Source: Bradyrhizobium sp. 200
GTDB lineage: Bacteria > Pseudomonadota > Alphaproteobacteria > Rhizobiales > Xanthobacteraceae
Length of the DNA: 64,000 bases
Assembly: GCF_023100945.1 (NCBI RefSeq)
Contig: NZ_CP064689.1
Location: 8,910,001-8,974,000 of the forward strand
Reading direction: 5' to 3'
The position numbers were made by a program, and so were the translations under genes. Positions 33,978-42,726 of the stretch are shown here, in pieces (within the stretch, counting starts at the first letter, position 1; every line of letters starts with the position of its first letter). Below the pieces are notes generated by a model. It was not told the DNA's origin. It searched no databases and saw only the letters and a list, made by a program, of their open reading frames with translations.

Positions 33978-34981
33978 TCCCGATCGACCTCGCAATCGTC
34001 TGGGCCTTCATCATCGCCTTTGCCGTGTTCGTCTATGTCGTGATGGACGGGTTCGATCTCGGCCTCGGCATCCTGTTTCCGCTGTTCCCGGAGAAGCGGG
34101 ATCGCGACGTCATCATGAACAGCGTCGCGCCGGTCTGGGACGGCAACGAAACCTGGCTGGTGCTCGGCGGCGGCGGCCTGATGGCGGCATTCCCGCTGGC
34201 CTATGCCGTGCTGATGCCGGCGCTCTATACGCCGATGATTGCAATGTTGCTCGGCCTGGTGTTCCGCGGCGTCGCCTTTGAATTCCGCTGGCGAACACAG
34301 CGCGTGCGCAACCGCTGGGACATCGCCTTTTTCGGCGGATCGCTGCTGGCGACGCTGGCGCAGGGCATTGCGCTCGGCGCCATCCTGCAAGGCATCCACG
34401 TCTCGGGCCGTCACTATGCCGGCGGCTGGTGGGACTGGCTGACGCCGTTCAGCATCCTGACCGGCGCGGCGCTAGTGATCGGCTATGCGCTGCTGGGTGC
34501 GACATGGCTCGTGATGAAGACCGAGGGCGCATTGCGCGACCGCGCCTATCATCTGAGCTGGATCCTGTTGCTCGCGATGCTTGGCGCCATCGGCGCGGTC
34601 AGCATCGCAACGCCGTTCCTTCATGTGCAATACACGCAGCGCTGGTTCGCCTGGCCGAACATCCTGCTGACGGCGCCGGTGCCGGTCGCGGTGGCCGCGA
34701 TCACGGTGTTGCTGCTGCGCAGTCTCGCCAAGAAATACGACTACCAGCCGTTCTTCCTGACGCTGGCGCTGTTCGCGCTGTCCTATGCCGGGCTCGGCAT
34801 CAGCATGTATCCCTATATCGTGCCGCAGAGCATCACGATCTGGCAGGCGGCGGCGCCGGAGAACAGCCAGATATTCATGCTGTTCGGCGTCGCCGTGCTG
34901 ATACCGCTGATCCTCGGCTATACGGCCTGGGCCTATTGGGTGTTTCGCGGCAAGGTCAAACCTGAGAGTGGGTATCATTGA
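33974..34981 (+). CDS. cioB: Cytochrome bd-type ubiquinol oxidase subunit II (CioB-like)
   Basis: 335 residues with eight or more membrane helices. The N-terminus MIPIDLAIVWAFIIAFAVFV then YVVMDGFDLGLGIL, and WDGNETWLVLGGGGLMAAFP, are signatures of CydB/CioB. The C-terminus ISMYPYIVPQSITIWQAAAP is also typical. It forms the heterodimer with CioA. Its stop overlaps the TTG start of a 43-residue third gene. Confidence 0.94.
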   Translation: MIPIDLAIVWAFIIAFAVFVYVVMDGFDLGLGILFPLFPEKRDRDVIMNSVAPVWDGNETWLVLGGGGLMAAFPLAYAVLMPALYTPMIAMLLGLVFRGVAFEFRWRTQRVRNRWDIAFFGGSLLATLAQGIALGAILQGIHVSGRHYAGGWWDWLTPFSILTGAALVIGYALLGATWLVMKTEGALRDRAYHLSWILLLAMLGAIGAVSIATPFLHVQYTQRWFAWPNILLTAPVPVAVAAITVLLLRSLAKKYDYQPFFLTLALFALSYAGLGISMYPYIVPQSITIWQAAAPENSQIFMLFGVAVLIPLILGYTAWAYWVFRGKVKPESGYH

Positions 34982-35109
34982 CGCAGATCAAGCCAGAACA
35001 GCGCCCGCTGACACAGCGTCTGCTGTGGTTCGCCGCGCTTTGGCTCGGCGGCGTCGGCACGGTGGCGCTGATTTCGTTTTGCCTGCGGCTGTGGATTGCA
35101 CCGAAATAG
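34978..35109 (+). CDS. Small bd-oxidase subunit (DUF2474/CydX-like)
   Basis: 43 residues, starting at a TTG that overlaps the cioB stop (TTGA). One membrane helix (RLLWFAALWLGGVGTVALIS) is flanked by Gln/Arg at the N side and RLWIAPK at the end, the plan of the DUF2474 proteins found after cioAB. CydX-type subunits stabilise the oxidase. Overlap with cioB and the single conserved-style helix make it real despite its size. Confidence 0.82.
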   Translation: MTQIKPEQRPLTQRLLWFAALWLGGVGTVALISFCLRLWIAPK

Positions 35110-35265
35110 GCCAAAGCCGGAATACCCCATGAATTGGGCGGCTGGCGAAAATAGAAGACATTTCAGTCACCTATCCGCCTTATTCGCCCTAAACTTGCCA
35201 TCAAGCCGGCCCTGAGATTTGATGGTTCCGCTGATTTGCCAACGCGCCACGAGGAGAGCTCTGCG

Positions 35266-35865
35266 ATGACGAGATTTCGGCACCTGATCTGGATGGCGAT
35301 CGCGGCAAGCGGTCTGGTCCTTTCGGCCCCGCAGAGCCAGGCGCAGATGCGACAGCCCGACGTCGGCGACCAGCCGGGGCTTATCGCCGACGATTCCGTC
35401 GAACTCGAGCCGCAATTCAAGAAGACCGCGGTGCTCTATCGCACCAACGAAGCGCCGGGTACCATCATCGTCGTCACGGCCGAGCGGCATCTCTATCTCA
35501 TTCAGGGCAACGGCCGTGCGCTGCGCTATGGCATCGGCGTCGGCCGCGAGGGATTTCAGTGGCAGGGCCTCGTGAACATCACGCGCAAGGCGGAATGGCC
35601 GGACTGGACGCCGCCGCCGGAGATGATCGCGCGTCAGCCCTATCTGCCGCGTTTCATGGCCGGCGGCCCCGGTAATCCGCTCGGCGCGCGCGCGATGTAT
35701 CTCGGCACCACGGTCTATCGCATCCACGGCACCAACCGGCCCGACACGATCGGCACCGCCGTCTCCTCCGGCTGCTTCCGGCTGGTCAACGCCGACGTCG
35801 CCGACCTCTACGAGCGCGTGCCTGTGGGCACCAAGGTGATCATCCGGCAAAAGCCGGAACTGTAA
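35266..35865 (+). CDS. L,D-transpeptidase (YkuD/ErfK family)
   Basis: 199 residues from ATG 35266 after GAGGAG. Signal peptide cleaved near SQA-Q. The YkuD motif is complete: YRIHGTNRPDTIG with His154 and AVSSGCFRLVNADV with catalytic Cys170 and Arg172. It would form 3-3 peptidoglycan cross-links or attach proteins to the wall in the periplasm. It stands between the oxidase genes and an amino-acid binding protein, with no obvious operon partner. Confidence 0.92.
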   Translation: MTRFRHLIWMAIAASGLVLSAPQSQAQMRQPDVGDQPGLIADDSVELEPQFKKTAVLYRTNEAPGTIIVVTAERHLYLIQGNGRALRYGIGVGREGFQWQGLVNITRKAEWPDWTPPPEMIARQPYLPRFMAGGPGNPLGARAMYLGTTVYRIHGTNRPDTIGTAVSSGCFRLVNADVADLYERVPVGTKVIIRQKPEL

Positions 35866-35918
35866 TTACGACGCGGTCCCTCCAGCCGATCCATTTCCCT
35901 GAAATTGTGAGTTAGAAA

Positions 35919-36959
35919 ATGCTACGGACATTTCGAGGCGGCCTCCTGATCGGGCTGGCTGTCGCAGTCGCGATCGCGGCTATCGCCATCACCTATGAGC
36001 GTTATGACACCAAGACGTTGAAGCGGACCATCCGCCGCGGTGACGTGCTGTGCGGCGTCAACAAGGGTCTGCCCGGCTTCTCGATCCCCGACGACAAGGG
36101 CGACTGGACCGGCTTCGACGTCGACTTCTGCCGCGCGGTGGCCTCTGCGATCTTCGACGACCCCAAGAAGGCCAAGTTCGTGCCGCTCGACGCCAATGAG
36201 CGTTTCAAGGAACTGCAGAGCCGCAAGGTCGACATCCTTTCCCGCAACACGACCTGGAGCATGTCGCGCGAGAGCAACTACGCCCTCTATTTCCCGGCCG
36301 TCGCCTATTATGACGGCCAGGGTTTCATGCTGCCGCGCTCGCGCAACATCGATTCCGCGCTCGACCTCGACAACAGCAAGGTGTGCGTGCAGGAGGGAAC
36401 GACGACGGTGCTCAACCTCGCCGACCATTTCCGCGCCAACAACATGAAGTACACGGAGGTCAAGTTTTCCAAGCTGGAAGACGTGCTCAAGGCCTATGAA
36501 TCAGGCAAGTGCGACACCTTCACCGCCGACGTCTCCCAGCTCTACGCGCTGCGCCTGAACCTCATCCAGCCGAGCGACCATGTCATCCTGCCCGATGTCA
36601 TCTCCAAGGAGCCGCTCGCACCCGTGGTGCGTCAGCGCGACGACGACTGGATGATGCTCGTGAAGTGGACGCTATACGCGATGATCAACGCCGAGGAACT
36701 CGGCATCACCTCGAAGAACATCGACGAGGCGCTGAAGTCGAAGAAACCCGACGTGATGCGGCTGGTCGGCACCGAGGGCGCCTACGGCGAAGACCTCGGC
36801 CTGAGCAAGGACTGGGCCGCCCGCATCATCCGCCACGTCGGCAATTACGGCGAGGTCTACGAGCGCAATGTCGGCGAAGGATCGAAGCTGAAGATCCCGC
36901 GCGGCCTGAATTCGCTCTGGAGCAACGGCGGCATCCAGTACGCCCCGCCGATCAGGTAA
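35919..36959 (+). CDS. Polar amino-acid ABC binding protein (AapJ-like)
   Basis: 346 residues. The N-terminal helix (LLIGLAVAVAIAAIAITYER) is a signal or anchor. The mature part, RRGDVLCGVNKGLPGFSIPD then DVDFCRAVASAIF, and the SRNTTWSMSRE region are those of general L-amino acid receptors of the AapJ type. No aapQMP genes follow; the next feature is a repeat, then genes on the other strand. So it is another binding protein without its transporter. No clear ribosome site is seen before the ATG. Confidence 0.88.
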   Translation: MLRTFRGGLLIGLAVAVAIAAIAITYERYDTKTLKRTIRRGDVLCGVNKGLPGFSIPDDKGDWTGFDVDFCRAVASAIFDDPKKAKFVPLDANERFKELQSRKVDILSRNTTWSMSRESNYALYFPAVAYYDGQGFMLPRSRNIDSALDLDNSKVCVQEGTTTVLNLADHFRANNMKYTEVKFSKLEDVLKAYESGKCDTFTADVSQLYALRLNLIQPSDHVILPDVISKEPLAPVVRQRDDDWMMLVKWTLYAMINAEELGITSKNIDEALKSKKPDVMRLVGTEGAYGEDLGLSKDWAARIIRHVGNYGEVYERNVGEGSKLKIPRGLNSLWSNGGIQYAPPIR

Positions 36960-36986
36960 GCTTCTTTGCTCGCCACATTCACTACT

Positions 36987-37087
36987 GTCGTCGCCCGGCT
37001 TGACCGGGCGATCCAGTATTCCAGAGACGTCGGTGATTGAACGATAGGCCGCGGCGTACTGGATCACCCGCCTTCGCGGGTGACGAC
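36987..37087. repeat. Palindromic repeat, 'GTCGTCGCCCGGCTTGACCGGG' family, copy 1 (complete)
   Basis: The ends GTCGTCGCCCGG... and ...CGCGGGTGACGAC are inverted, and each carries its own small hairpin (GCCCGGCTTGACCGGGC; CCCGCCTTCGCGGG). The inner part ATCCAGTATTCCAGAGACG ... TACTGGAT also pairs. Copy 2 at 61797 is identical over about 86 bases except two changes. Confidence 0.88.
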
Positions 37088-37129
37088 ATGCGTGTGTGAG
37101 GCGCGGGCGCGCCCCGTAACGACAACCAA

Positions 37130-38269
37130 TCAATAGCCCTTCATCCGCGCCAACTGATCGGCGTGGTAATTGCTGTCGCCGAACAGTTCCTGGCAGACCC
37201 GCGCGCGCTTCATGAAGAAGCCGATGTCGAACTGGTCGGTCATGCCCATGCCGCCGTGCATCTGCACGCCCTCCTGCACCGCCAGCGTCGCCGTGGTGCC
37301 GGCGCGCGCCTTGGCGACCGCGACCGCCGCCCCTGCCCGCTCGAAATCGCCGTCAAGGGCCTGCAGCGCCTTCAGGACGGCAGCGCGGGTGATCTCGATA
37401 TCGATGTAGAGCTGGGCTGCGCGGTGCTGCAGCGCCTGGAATTCGCCGATCAGCTTGCCGAACTGCTTACGCTCCTTGAGGTACGTGACGGTGCGGCCGA
37501 ACACCTCCTCGCTCAGCCCCACCATTTCGGAGGCCACCGCGCCGCGGCCGATATTGAGCACGCCATCCAGCAGCGCCGCACCCTGATCGACTTCGCCGAG
37601 CACATGATCCGCGTCGACCTCGACATTGGCGAATTCGATTCTGGCGGCGTTGTGCGCATCGACCATCACGGTGCGTTCGATGGCAACGCCCTTGGCCTTG
37701 GGATCGACCAGGAACAGCGTCAGCCCGCCACGCTCGCCGGCCACGCCGCCGGTGCGGCCGGCGACGATCAGGAGATCGGCGGTGTGTCCGTCGACCACCA
37801 GCGCCTTGGCGCCGTTCAGCTTGAAACCGTTGCCGGAACGCACCGCCTGCAAGTTCGTCTGCAGCGGGCGATGCTTTGCGCCTTCATCGATCGCGAGCGC
37901 GGCCAAGAGCGAGCCGTCGGCAATCCTCGGCAAATGCGCCGATTTCTGCGCCTCACTGCCGCCGCGCGACAACGCGGAGGCCGCCAGCACCGCCGTCGAC
38001 AGGAACGGCGACGGCATCAAAGTGCGGCCGATTTCCTCCATCACCACGCCTGCCTCGACGCAGCCGAGCCCGCTGCCGCCGAAATTCTCCGGCACCAGCA
38101 GGCCGGAAAATCCCATCTCGGCAAACGCCTTCCACAGCTCGCGGGAAAAGCCCGTCGCGTCCTTGCTGTCGCGCAAGCTGCGCAGATGCGACACCGGCGC
38201 CTTGTCGCTGATAAGGCCCCGCGCGCTGTCGCGCAGCATGGATTGTTCTTCGGTGAGGACGAGTGCCAT
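37130..38269 (-). CDS. Acyl-CoA dehydrogenase, small partner subunit
   Basis: 379 residues with the three-domain acyl-CoA dehydrogenase plan: N-terminal helices (ALVLTEEQSMLRDSARGLIS), a short middle domain, and a C-terminal bundle with YLKERKQFGKLIGEFQALQH and VQEGVQMHGGMGMTDQFDIG. The final segment reads LFGDSNYHADQLARMKGY and lacks the usual catalytic Glu motif (IEGGTSE or similar). That fits the non-catalytic half of an alpha-beta enzyme with the product of 38442-39626. Such pairs include pimeloyl-CoA and steroid side-chain dehydrogenases; the substrate here is unknown. Confidence 0.88.
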   Translation of the reverse strand: MALVLTEEQSMLRDSARGLISDKAPVSHLRSLRDSKDATGFSRELWKAFAEMGFSGLLVPENFGGSGLGCVEAGVVMEEIGRTLMPSPFLSTAVLAASALSRGGSEAQKSAHLPRIADGSLLAALAIDEGAKHRPLQTNLQAVRSGNGFKLNGAKALVVDGHTADLLIVAGRTGGVAGERGGLTLFLVDPKAKGVAIERTVMVDAHNAARIEFANVEVDADHVLGEVDQGAALLDGVLNIGRGAVASEMVGLSEEVFGRTVTYLKERKQFGKLIGEFQALQHRAAQLYIDIEITRAAVLKALQALDGDFERAGAAVAVAKARAGTTATLAVQEGVQMHGGMGMTDQFDIGFFMKRARVCQELFGDSNYHADQLARMKGY

Positions 38270-38306
38270 TGATGAATTCCGTTTCAGAAGAGAATTAAGC
38301 TACTTC

Positions 38307-38421
38307 GTCGTCCCTGCGAAAGCAGGGACCCATACGCCGCGGCCTCTCGAGTAGGAATGGAGCTTGCGTCACATCAACACTCAAAGCGGTGGTTATGGGT
38401 CCCTGCTTTCGCAGGGACGAC
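38307..38421. repeat. Palindromic repeat, 'GTCGTCCCTGCGAA' family, copy 2
   Basis: Same ends as copy 1: left GTCGTCCCTGCGAAAGCAGG, right CCTGCTTTCGCAGGGACGAC. The base change in the loop-closing pair (AAAGC / GCTTTC) is matched on both ends, so the pairing is preserved. It separates the two acyl-CoA dehydrogenase genes. Confidence 0.88.
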
Positions 38422-38441
38422 GAGAGAGTAAGCCTGGGACC

Positions 38442-39626
38442 TCACGCCCCCGGCAGATCGAGGATGCGCTTGGCGACGATGCCGAGCATCACCTCGCTAG
38501 TGCCGCCCTCGATCGAGTTGGCCTTGGTGCGCAGCCAGGCGCGTGGACGGGCGCCGCCCCGGGAGCGCTCGCTTTCCCATTCCAGCGCATCGATGCCGCC
38601 CGCCGACATCAGGATTTCGTGGCGGCGCTTGTTGAGCTCGGTGCCGTAATATTTCATCGCCGAGGAAAACGCCGGATGCGACTGCCCGGCTTTCGCCAGA
38701 TCGACCGCGCGCTCAGCCGCTGCCGCAAGTGCCGCCTCGTCGACCTCGAAGGTCGAGATCTGGCTGCGCAGCATCGTATCTTCCAGCCGGCCCTGCTCGT
38801 CGGCACCGACTGAATCGGCGGCGACCTGGCCGAGCGGACGGCCGACGCCGCGCTCGCCCATCCCCGAGATCATCGCGCGTTCATGCTGCAGCAGATATTT
38901 CGCGACATCCCAGCCGCGGTTGACGGTGCCGACCACATGCGATTTCGGCACGCGCACATTGTCGAAGAAGGTTTCGCAGAACGGCGAATAGCCGGAGATC
39001 AAAAGGATCGGCTTGGTCGACACGCCTTTTGAGGCCATATCGAACAGAATGAAGCTGATGCCGTCGTGCTTCTTCGCCGCCGGGTCGGTGCGCACCAGGC
39101 AGAAAATCCAGTCGGCATAGTTCGCATATGACGTCCAGATCTTCTGGCCGGTGATGATGTAATCGTCGCCGTCGCTCTCGGCGCGGGTCTGCAGCGAAGC
39201 GAGGTCCGATCCGGCGTTCGGCTCGGAATAGCCCTGACACCAGCGGATCAGGCCCGCGGCAATCTTCGGCAGATGCTCCTTCTTCTGCGCCTCATTGCCG
39301 TATTTCAACAGCGCCGGCCCGAGCATCCAGATGCCGAAACTCGACAGCGGCGCGCGGGCGCCTATTGCCGACATCTCCTCGCGCAGCACCTTGTGCTCGG
39401 CACGATCGAGCCCTCCGCCGCCATATTCCTTCGGCCAGTCCGGCACGGTCCAGCCCTTGTCGCGCATCCGCTCGAACCAGACGCGCTGCGGCTCGGACGA
39501 GAATTTGGCATTACGCCCGCCCCAATAGGTGTCGTTCTCCGAGGTCATCGGACGGCGCATCTCCGGCGGGCAATTGGCCTCCAGCCAGGCGCGGGTTTCA
39601 CGGCGGAATGTTTCCAGATCGGACAT
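38442..39626 (-). CDS. Acyl-CoA dehydrogenase, large partner subunit
   Basis: 394 residues from the ATG at 39626. Motifs: middle domain RWCQGYSEPNAGSDLASLQT and YIITGQKIWTSYANYADWIF, C-terminal NSIEGGTSEVMLGIVAKRIL with the catalytic-type Glu. FAD-dependent alpha,beta-desaturation of an acyl-CoA is the expected reaction. It is transcribed before the small partner, with a repeat element in the 172-base gap. The first residues (MSDLETFRRETRAWLEANCP) are typical of the large subunits of such pairs. Confidence 0.9.
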   Translation of the reverse strand: MSDLETFRRETRAWLEANCPPEMRRPMTSENDTYWGGRNAKFSSEPQRVWFERMRDKGWTVPDWPKEYGGGGLDRAEHKVLREEMSAIGARAPLSSFGIWMLGPALLKYGNEAQKKEHLPKIAAGLIRWCQGYSEPNAGSDLASLQTRAESDGDDYIITGQKIWTSYANYADWIFCLVRTDPAAKKHDGISFILFDMASKGVSTKPILLISGYSPFCETFFDNVRVPKSHVVGTVNRGWDVAKYLLQHERAMISGMGERGVGRPLGQVAADSVGADEQGRLEDTMLRSQISTFEVDEAALAAAAERAVDLAKAGQSHPAFSSAMKYYGTELNKRRHEILMSAGGIDALEWESERSRGGARPRAWLRTKANSIEGGTSEVMLGIVAKRILDLPGA

Positions 39627-39787
39627 GATGGCGTTTCCATGTGGGATATTTGCAATCGACCTTAGCCGTCGCATTGCGGAATTCAACATATGTCTGGCAT
39701 CAGCCCATGCCGCCGGAACAGTGGTCACGATGCCCGATCGGGTGTATGCGCAAAGCCGTAACGATTGAAAAACAAGAGGAAACGGGC

Positions 39788-40333
39788 ATGCGGTTGAAGT
39801 TGCTTTCGCCTGGCGAAATGAGCGCCGACCAGAAAGAAACCTACGACGAAGCGATATCAGGCAAGCGCGGCGCCCCGCCGGCGCCGATGATGGCCTGGCT
39901 CAACAGCCCGGAGATGGCGCGCCACGCCACGCGGCTCGGCGAGCAACTCCGGTTCAACACGATCTTTCCCGCAAAATTGTCCGAGATCGCGATCCTCGTC
40001 ACCGCACGGCACTGGACCTCGCATTACGAGTGGTATGCGCATAAGCGCCTAGCGTTGAAGGGCGGCATGGATCCCAAAATTATTGAGGACATCCGCGACC
40101 GCCGCACGCCTGTCTTCGATGACCCCAAGGGCAAGATGATCTACGACCTCGCCAAGTCGCTGCATGAGGGCAAAGGCGTATCGAAGCCGCTGTATGACGA
40201 GGCCGTGAAGGTGCTTGGCGAACGCGGGATCGTCGAAGTAATCGGGCTGTGCGGCTACTACACGATGGTGTCGATGACGCTGAACACGTTTGAGTTCGGA
40301 CTGCCTGACGGAGAAGTGTCCGACCTTGCGTGA
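39788..40333 (+). CDS. Carboxymuconolactone decarboxylase-like (AhpD-fold) protein
   Basis: 181 residues after AGAGGAAA. The core LSEIAILVTARHWTSHYEWY AHKR is the CMD helix pair, but the CxxC of AhpD peroxidase-type members is absent; His and Trp/Tyr occupy that region. Such proteins often occur in aromatic or fatty-acid gene sets without a known reaction. It is followed 84 bases later by a VOC-family gene. Function cannot be stated beyond the fold. Confidence 0.8.
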   Translation: MRLKLLSPGEMSADQKETYDEAISGKRGAPPAPMMAWLNSPEMARHATRLGEQLRFNTIFPAKLSEIAILVTARHWTSHYEWYAHKRLALKGGMDPKIIEDIRDRRTPVFDDPKGKMIYDLAKSLHEGKGVSKPLYDEAVKVLGERGIVEVIGLCGYYTMVSMTLNTFEFGLPDGEVSDLA

Positions 40334-40417
40334 CGGGAATCCGCGCATACGTGTCCCGGACGCAGTGCAGCTCTCTGGCGCTGCTCCGCACGCACGCATT
40401 TTGGCCCCGGAGACAAC

Positions 40418-40912
40418 ATGCCCCAAAACCCACCCGTCATTGCCGGCACCCGGATCGGGCATGTCCATCTCAAGGTCGCCGACCTCGAACGCGCGCTGGG
40501 GTTCTATTGCGGCGTGCTCGGCTTTGAGATGATGCAGCGGATGGGCACCAGCGCGGCGTTCATTTCGGCCGGCGGCTATCACCATCACATCGGGCTCAAC
40601 ACCTGGGAAAGCAAGGGCGGTCATCCGCCGCCGCCGGGTACCACCGGGCTGTTTCACACCGCCATTCTCTATCCCACGCGTCCCGCGCTGGCGGATGCGC
40701 TGTATCGCGTGATCGAGGCCGGCATCGAACTCGATGGCGCCAGCGATCACGGCGTCAGCGAGGCGCTCTATTTGCGCGACCCCGACCAGAACGGTGTCGA
40801 GCTCTATCGCGACCGGCCGAAGGAGGAATGGCCGCACGCGCCGGACGGATCGCTCGCGATGTTCACGAAACGGCTGGATCTTGAGGATCTGCTGCGGCAG
40901 CGGCAGGCGTAG
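40418..40912 (+). CDS. VOC-family (glyoxalase/extradiol dioxygenase fold) protein
   Basis: 164 residues. Two beta-alpha-beta-beta-beta modules: GHVHLKVADLERALGFYCGV and GLFHTAILYPTRPALADALY. Candidate metal ligands are the His in GHVHL, the His in LFHTA and the Glu in GVELYRDRP. This fits a catechol 2,3-dioxygenase-like or similar metalloenzyme; most close types have no assigned substrate. Its stop is 5 bases before a repeat element. Confidence 0.85.
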   Translation: MPQNPPVIAGTRIGHVHLKVADLERALGFYCGVLGFEMMQRMGTSAAFISAGGYHHHIGLNTWESKGGHPPPPGTTGLFHTAILYPTRPALADALYRVIEAGIELDGASDHGVSEALYLRDPDQNGVELYRDRPKEEWPHAPDGSLAMFTKRLDLEDLLRQRQA

Positions 40913-40916
40913 AACC

Positions 40917-40995
40917 GTAGCCCGGATGGAGCGAAGCGTAATCCGGGGTGCCGCAGACACCCGCCCCGGATTGCGCTTCGCTCCATCCGGGCTAC
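40917..40995. repeat. Palindromic repeat, 'GTAGCCCGGATGGAGCG' family, copy 2
   Basis: The ends GTAGCCCGGATGGAGCGAAG and CTTCGCTCCATCCGGGCTAC are perfect inverted copies. Related to the element at 22000-22082. Its right end supplies the TAG stop codon of the minus-strand MFS gene. Confidence 0.9.
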
Positions 40996-42266
40996 GCGCT
41001 TCTCCCGCGCCCGCGGATCATCACCAGCACTGCCGCTGTCAGCTCCACCGCGATACAGCCATAGAACGGCAGCGTATAGCTGCCCGACCAATCCCGCAGC
41101 AACCCAACCACGCCGGGGCCGAACGCGTAGGTGATCTGGTTGATCGCCGTGATCAAACTGACAAGCACGCCGAACGAACGCGGGTCGAACTCGCGCTGCA
41201 CGATCAGCGCCGGCAGCGTGATCAGATTGCCGACCGAGAAGCCGAACAGTGCGCAGGCGGCGATCAGCGCGTAATCATGATGCACGTTGATGACGATGAG
41301 TAGCGCGATGGCCTGGCTGACAAAGGAGAGCGCAGACGCCAGGCGCTGGTTCATCCGGTCGATCACGAAGGAGAACAGCACGCGGCCGACCACCGCCATC
41401 GCAGTCAATAGCGCCACCGCAATCGCCGCCTGCTGCCGTCCGATCACCGAATCCAGAAACGAGATCAGGTGGACGATAAAGCCGACCTGCGCAAACAACA
41501 CCAGCGCGAAGGCCGATGACACCGAGAGGAAGCCGATATCGCGAAACGCCCGCGCCCGAATTTGCGTCGACGACGGCGCGTCCGCGGCGTCGACCGCACC
41601 CACGCTCGCAAGAACCGGCGGCCGACCGACGAAGAGGAGGATCACCGGAATCATCACCACAACCATGACCGCGGCCGACGCGGTCATCGCACCGGAGAAG
41701 CCGAAATAGCCGATCGCCATGACCATCAAGGGCACACCTGCAATGCCGCCAAAACTCGCGCCGTTCAGCGCCAGGCTGATCGCCATGCCGCGCTTTTTGT
41801 CGAACCAGAGGCCGAGCGTGTTGGTGATCAAGCCGAGGCTGGTGCCGGCCCAGCCGAAGGCGAGCACGGCGTTGGCGAGATAGAGCTGCCAGGGCTCGCG
41901 GACCTGGCCGATCGAAATCGCGGCCAGAGCCATCGTGCAGATGCCCGCGATCATGCAGTTCCGGGCGCCGAACCCCTTGATCGCCTCGCTGACAAAGGCG
42001 ACCAGCGCCGCGCCCGACAGATAGAAGAACGTCGTGCCCGAAGAGATCAGCGACGCCGGCCAGCCGTGCAACCGCTGCAACTCGGCGACATAGACGCTCT
42101 GGCCATAGAAGCCGAACGCCCAGCCGAAGGTCGCCAGCAGGAAACAGACGACAACAATGCGCCAACCGTCGTAGCGGATCGAGGCTTCGTCGCGAGGGGT
42201 GTAGTTATAGGCGTCCAAGGGAAGTCTCTTCGTTTCTGTCTCGTTATGGCCAGCTTGTCCCGGCAC
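40992..42266 (-). CDS. MFS transporter (oxalate/formate antiporter-like)
   Basis: 424 residues from a GTG at 42266; a TTG at 42218 with GAAGAGA upstream is an alternative start. About 12 membrane segments. Motif A-like loop GLWFDKKRGMAISLALNG and the N-terminal TFGWAFGFYGQSVYVAELQR resemble the monocarboxylate/oxalate-formate MFS branch. It is transcribed away from the VOC gene. The stop codon lies inside the repeat at 40917-40995, so the last residues (GRGRSA) may have been set by the element. Substrate unknown. Confidence 0.87.
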   Translation of the reverse strand: MPGQAGHNETETKRLPLDAYNYTPRDEASIRYDGWRIVVVCFLLATFGWAFGFYGQSVYVAELQRLHGWPASLISSGTTFFYLSGAALVAFVSEAIKGFGARNCMIAGICTMALAAISIGQVREPWQLYLANAVLAFGWAGTSLGLITNTLGLWFDKKRGMAISLALNGASFGGIAGVPLMVMAIGYFGFSGAMTASAAVMVVVMIPVILLFVGRPPVLASVGAVDAADAPSSTQIRARAFRDIGFLSVSSAFALVLFAQVGFIVHLISFLDSVIGRQQAAIAVALLTAMAVVGRVLFSFVIDRMNQRLASALSFVSQAIALLIVINVHHDYALIAACALFGFSVGNLITLPALIVQREFDPRSFGVLVSLITAINQITYAFGPGVVGLLRDWSGSYTLPFYGCIAVELTAAVLVMIRGRGRSA

Positions 42267-42337
42267 ATGTCGGTAACAGCGAACAAAGGCACAAGGGCTA
42301 TCAATTCGACGGACGCCGAACTGTCAGCAGATGGCAG

Positions 42338-42700
42338 CTAGGCGACCGGCTTCGAGGGATCGTAGAAGAACCGCTCGCGAAAGACCTTGTCGCCGCGCCA
42401 TTCCTGCAACGCGACTTCGTCGAACCGGCCGGTCTTGCCGGACTGGTACACAAACTCGAAAACCCAGTGGATGGCGACACGATCGCCCTCGACGATCGAC
42501 GTGACGCAAGTCGACGTCACGCTCTTGACCCGTTCCAGCACCGCGCGCTCATGCGCGACCAGGACGTTGCGGCCGACGCGTGGCGGCGCCGCGTTCTCCT
42601 GCATGCTGGCGTCCTCGGTGTAGAAACGCTCGATCGCGCCGGCATGGTCGCCGGAGACGACGGCGGCGATGAACTCATCGAGACGGGCGCGCGACGGCAT
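42338..42700 (-). CDS. SnoaL-like / NTF2-fold small protein
   Basis: 120 residues after GGAGGCCCC. Pattern RLDEFIAAVVSGDHAGAIER, FYTEDASMQENAAPPRVGRN and VFEFVYQSGKTGRFDEVALQ is that of ketosteroid-isomerase-like SnoaL proteins. Reaction unknown. It follows the MFS gene at 42727 by 26 bases and probably shares its transcript. Confidence 0.85.
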   Translation of the reverse strand: MPSRARLDEFIAAVVSGDHAGAIERFYTEDASMQENAAPPRVGRNVLVAHERAVLERVKSVTSTCVTSIVEGDRVAIHWVFEFVYQSGKTGRFDEVALQEWRGDKVFRERFFYDPSKPVA

Positions 42701-42726
42701 GGGGCCTCCAGCAATGAAATCGAGGA

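Noticed and set aside
36672..37133. Minus-strand frame containing YRSITDVSGILDRPVKPGDD
   Set aside because: The recognisable part is merely the translated repeat, also seen opposite the copy at 61797; not a gene.
39641..39787. N-terminal extension of the CMD-like protein
   Set aside because: The added residues (MGYLQSTLAVALRNSTYVWH) overlap the 5' end of the divergent dehydrogenase control region and lack a ribosome site; the ATG at 39788 has one.
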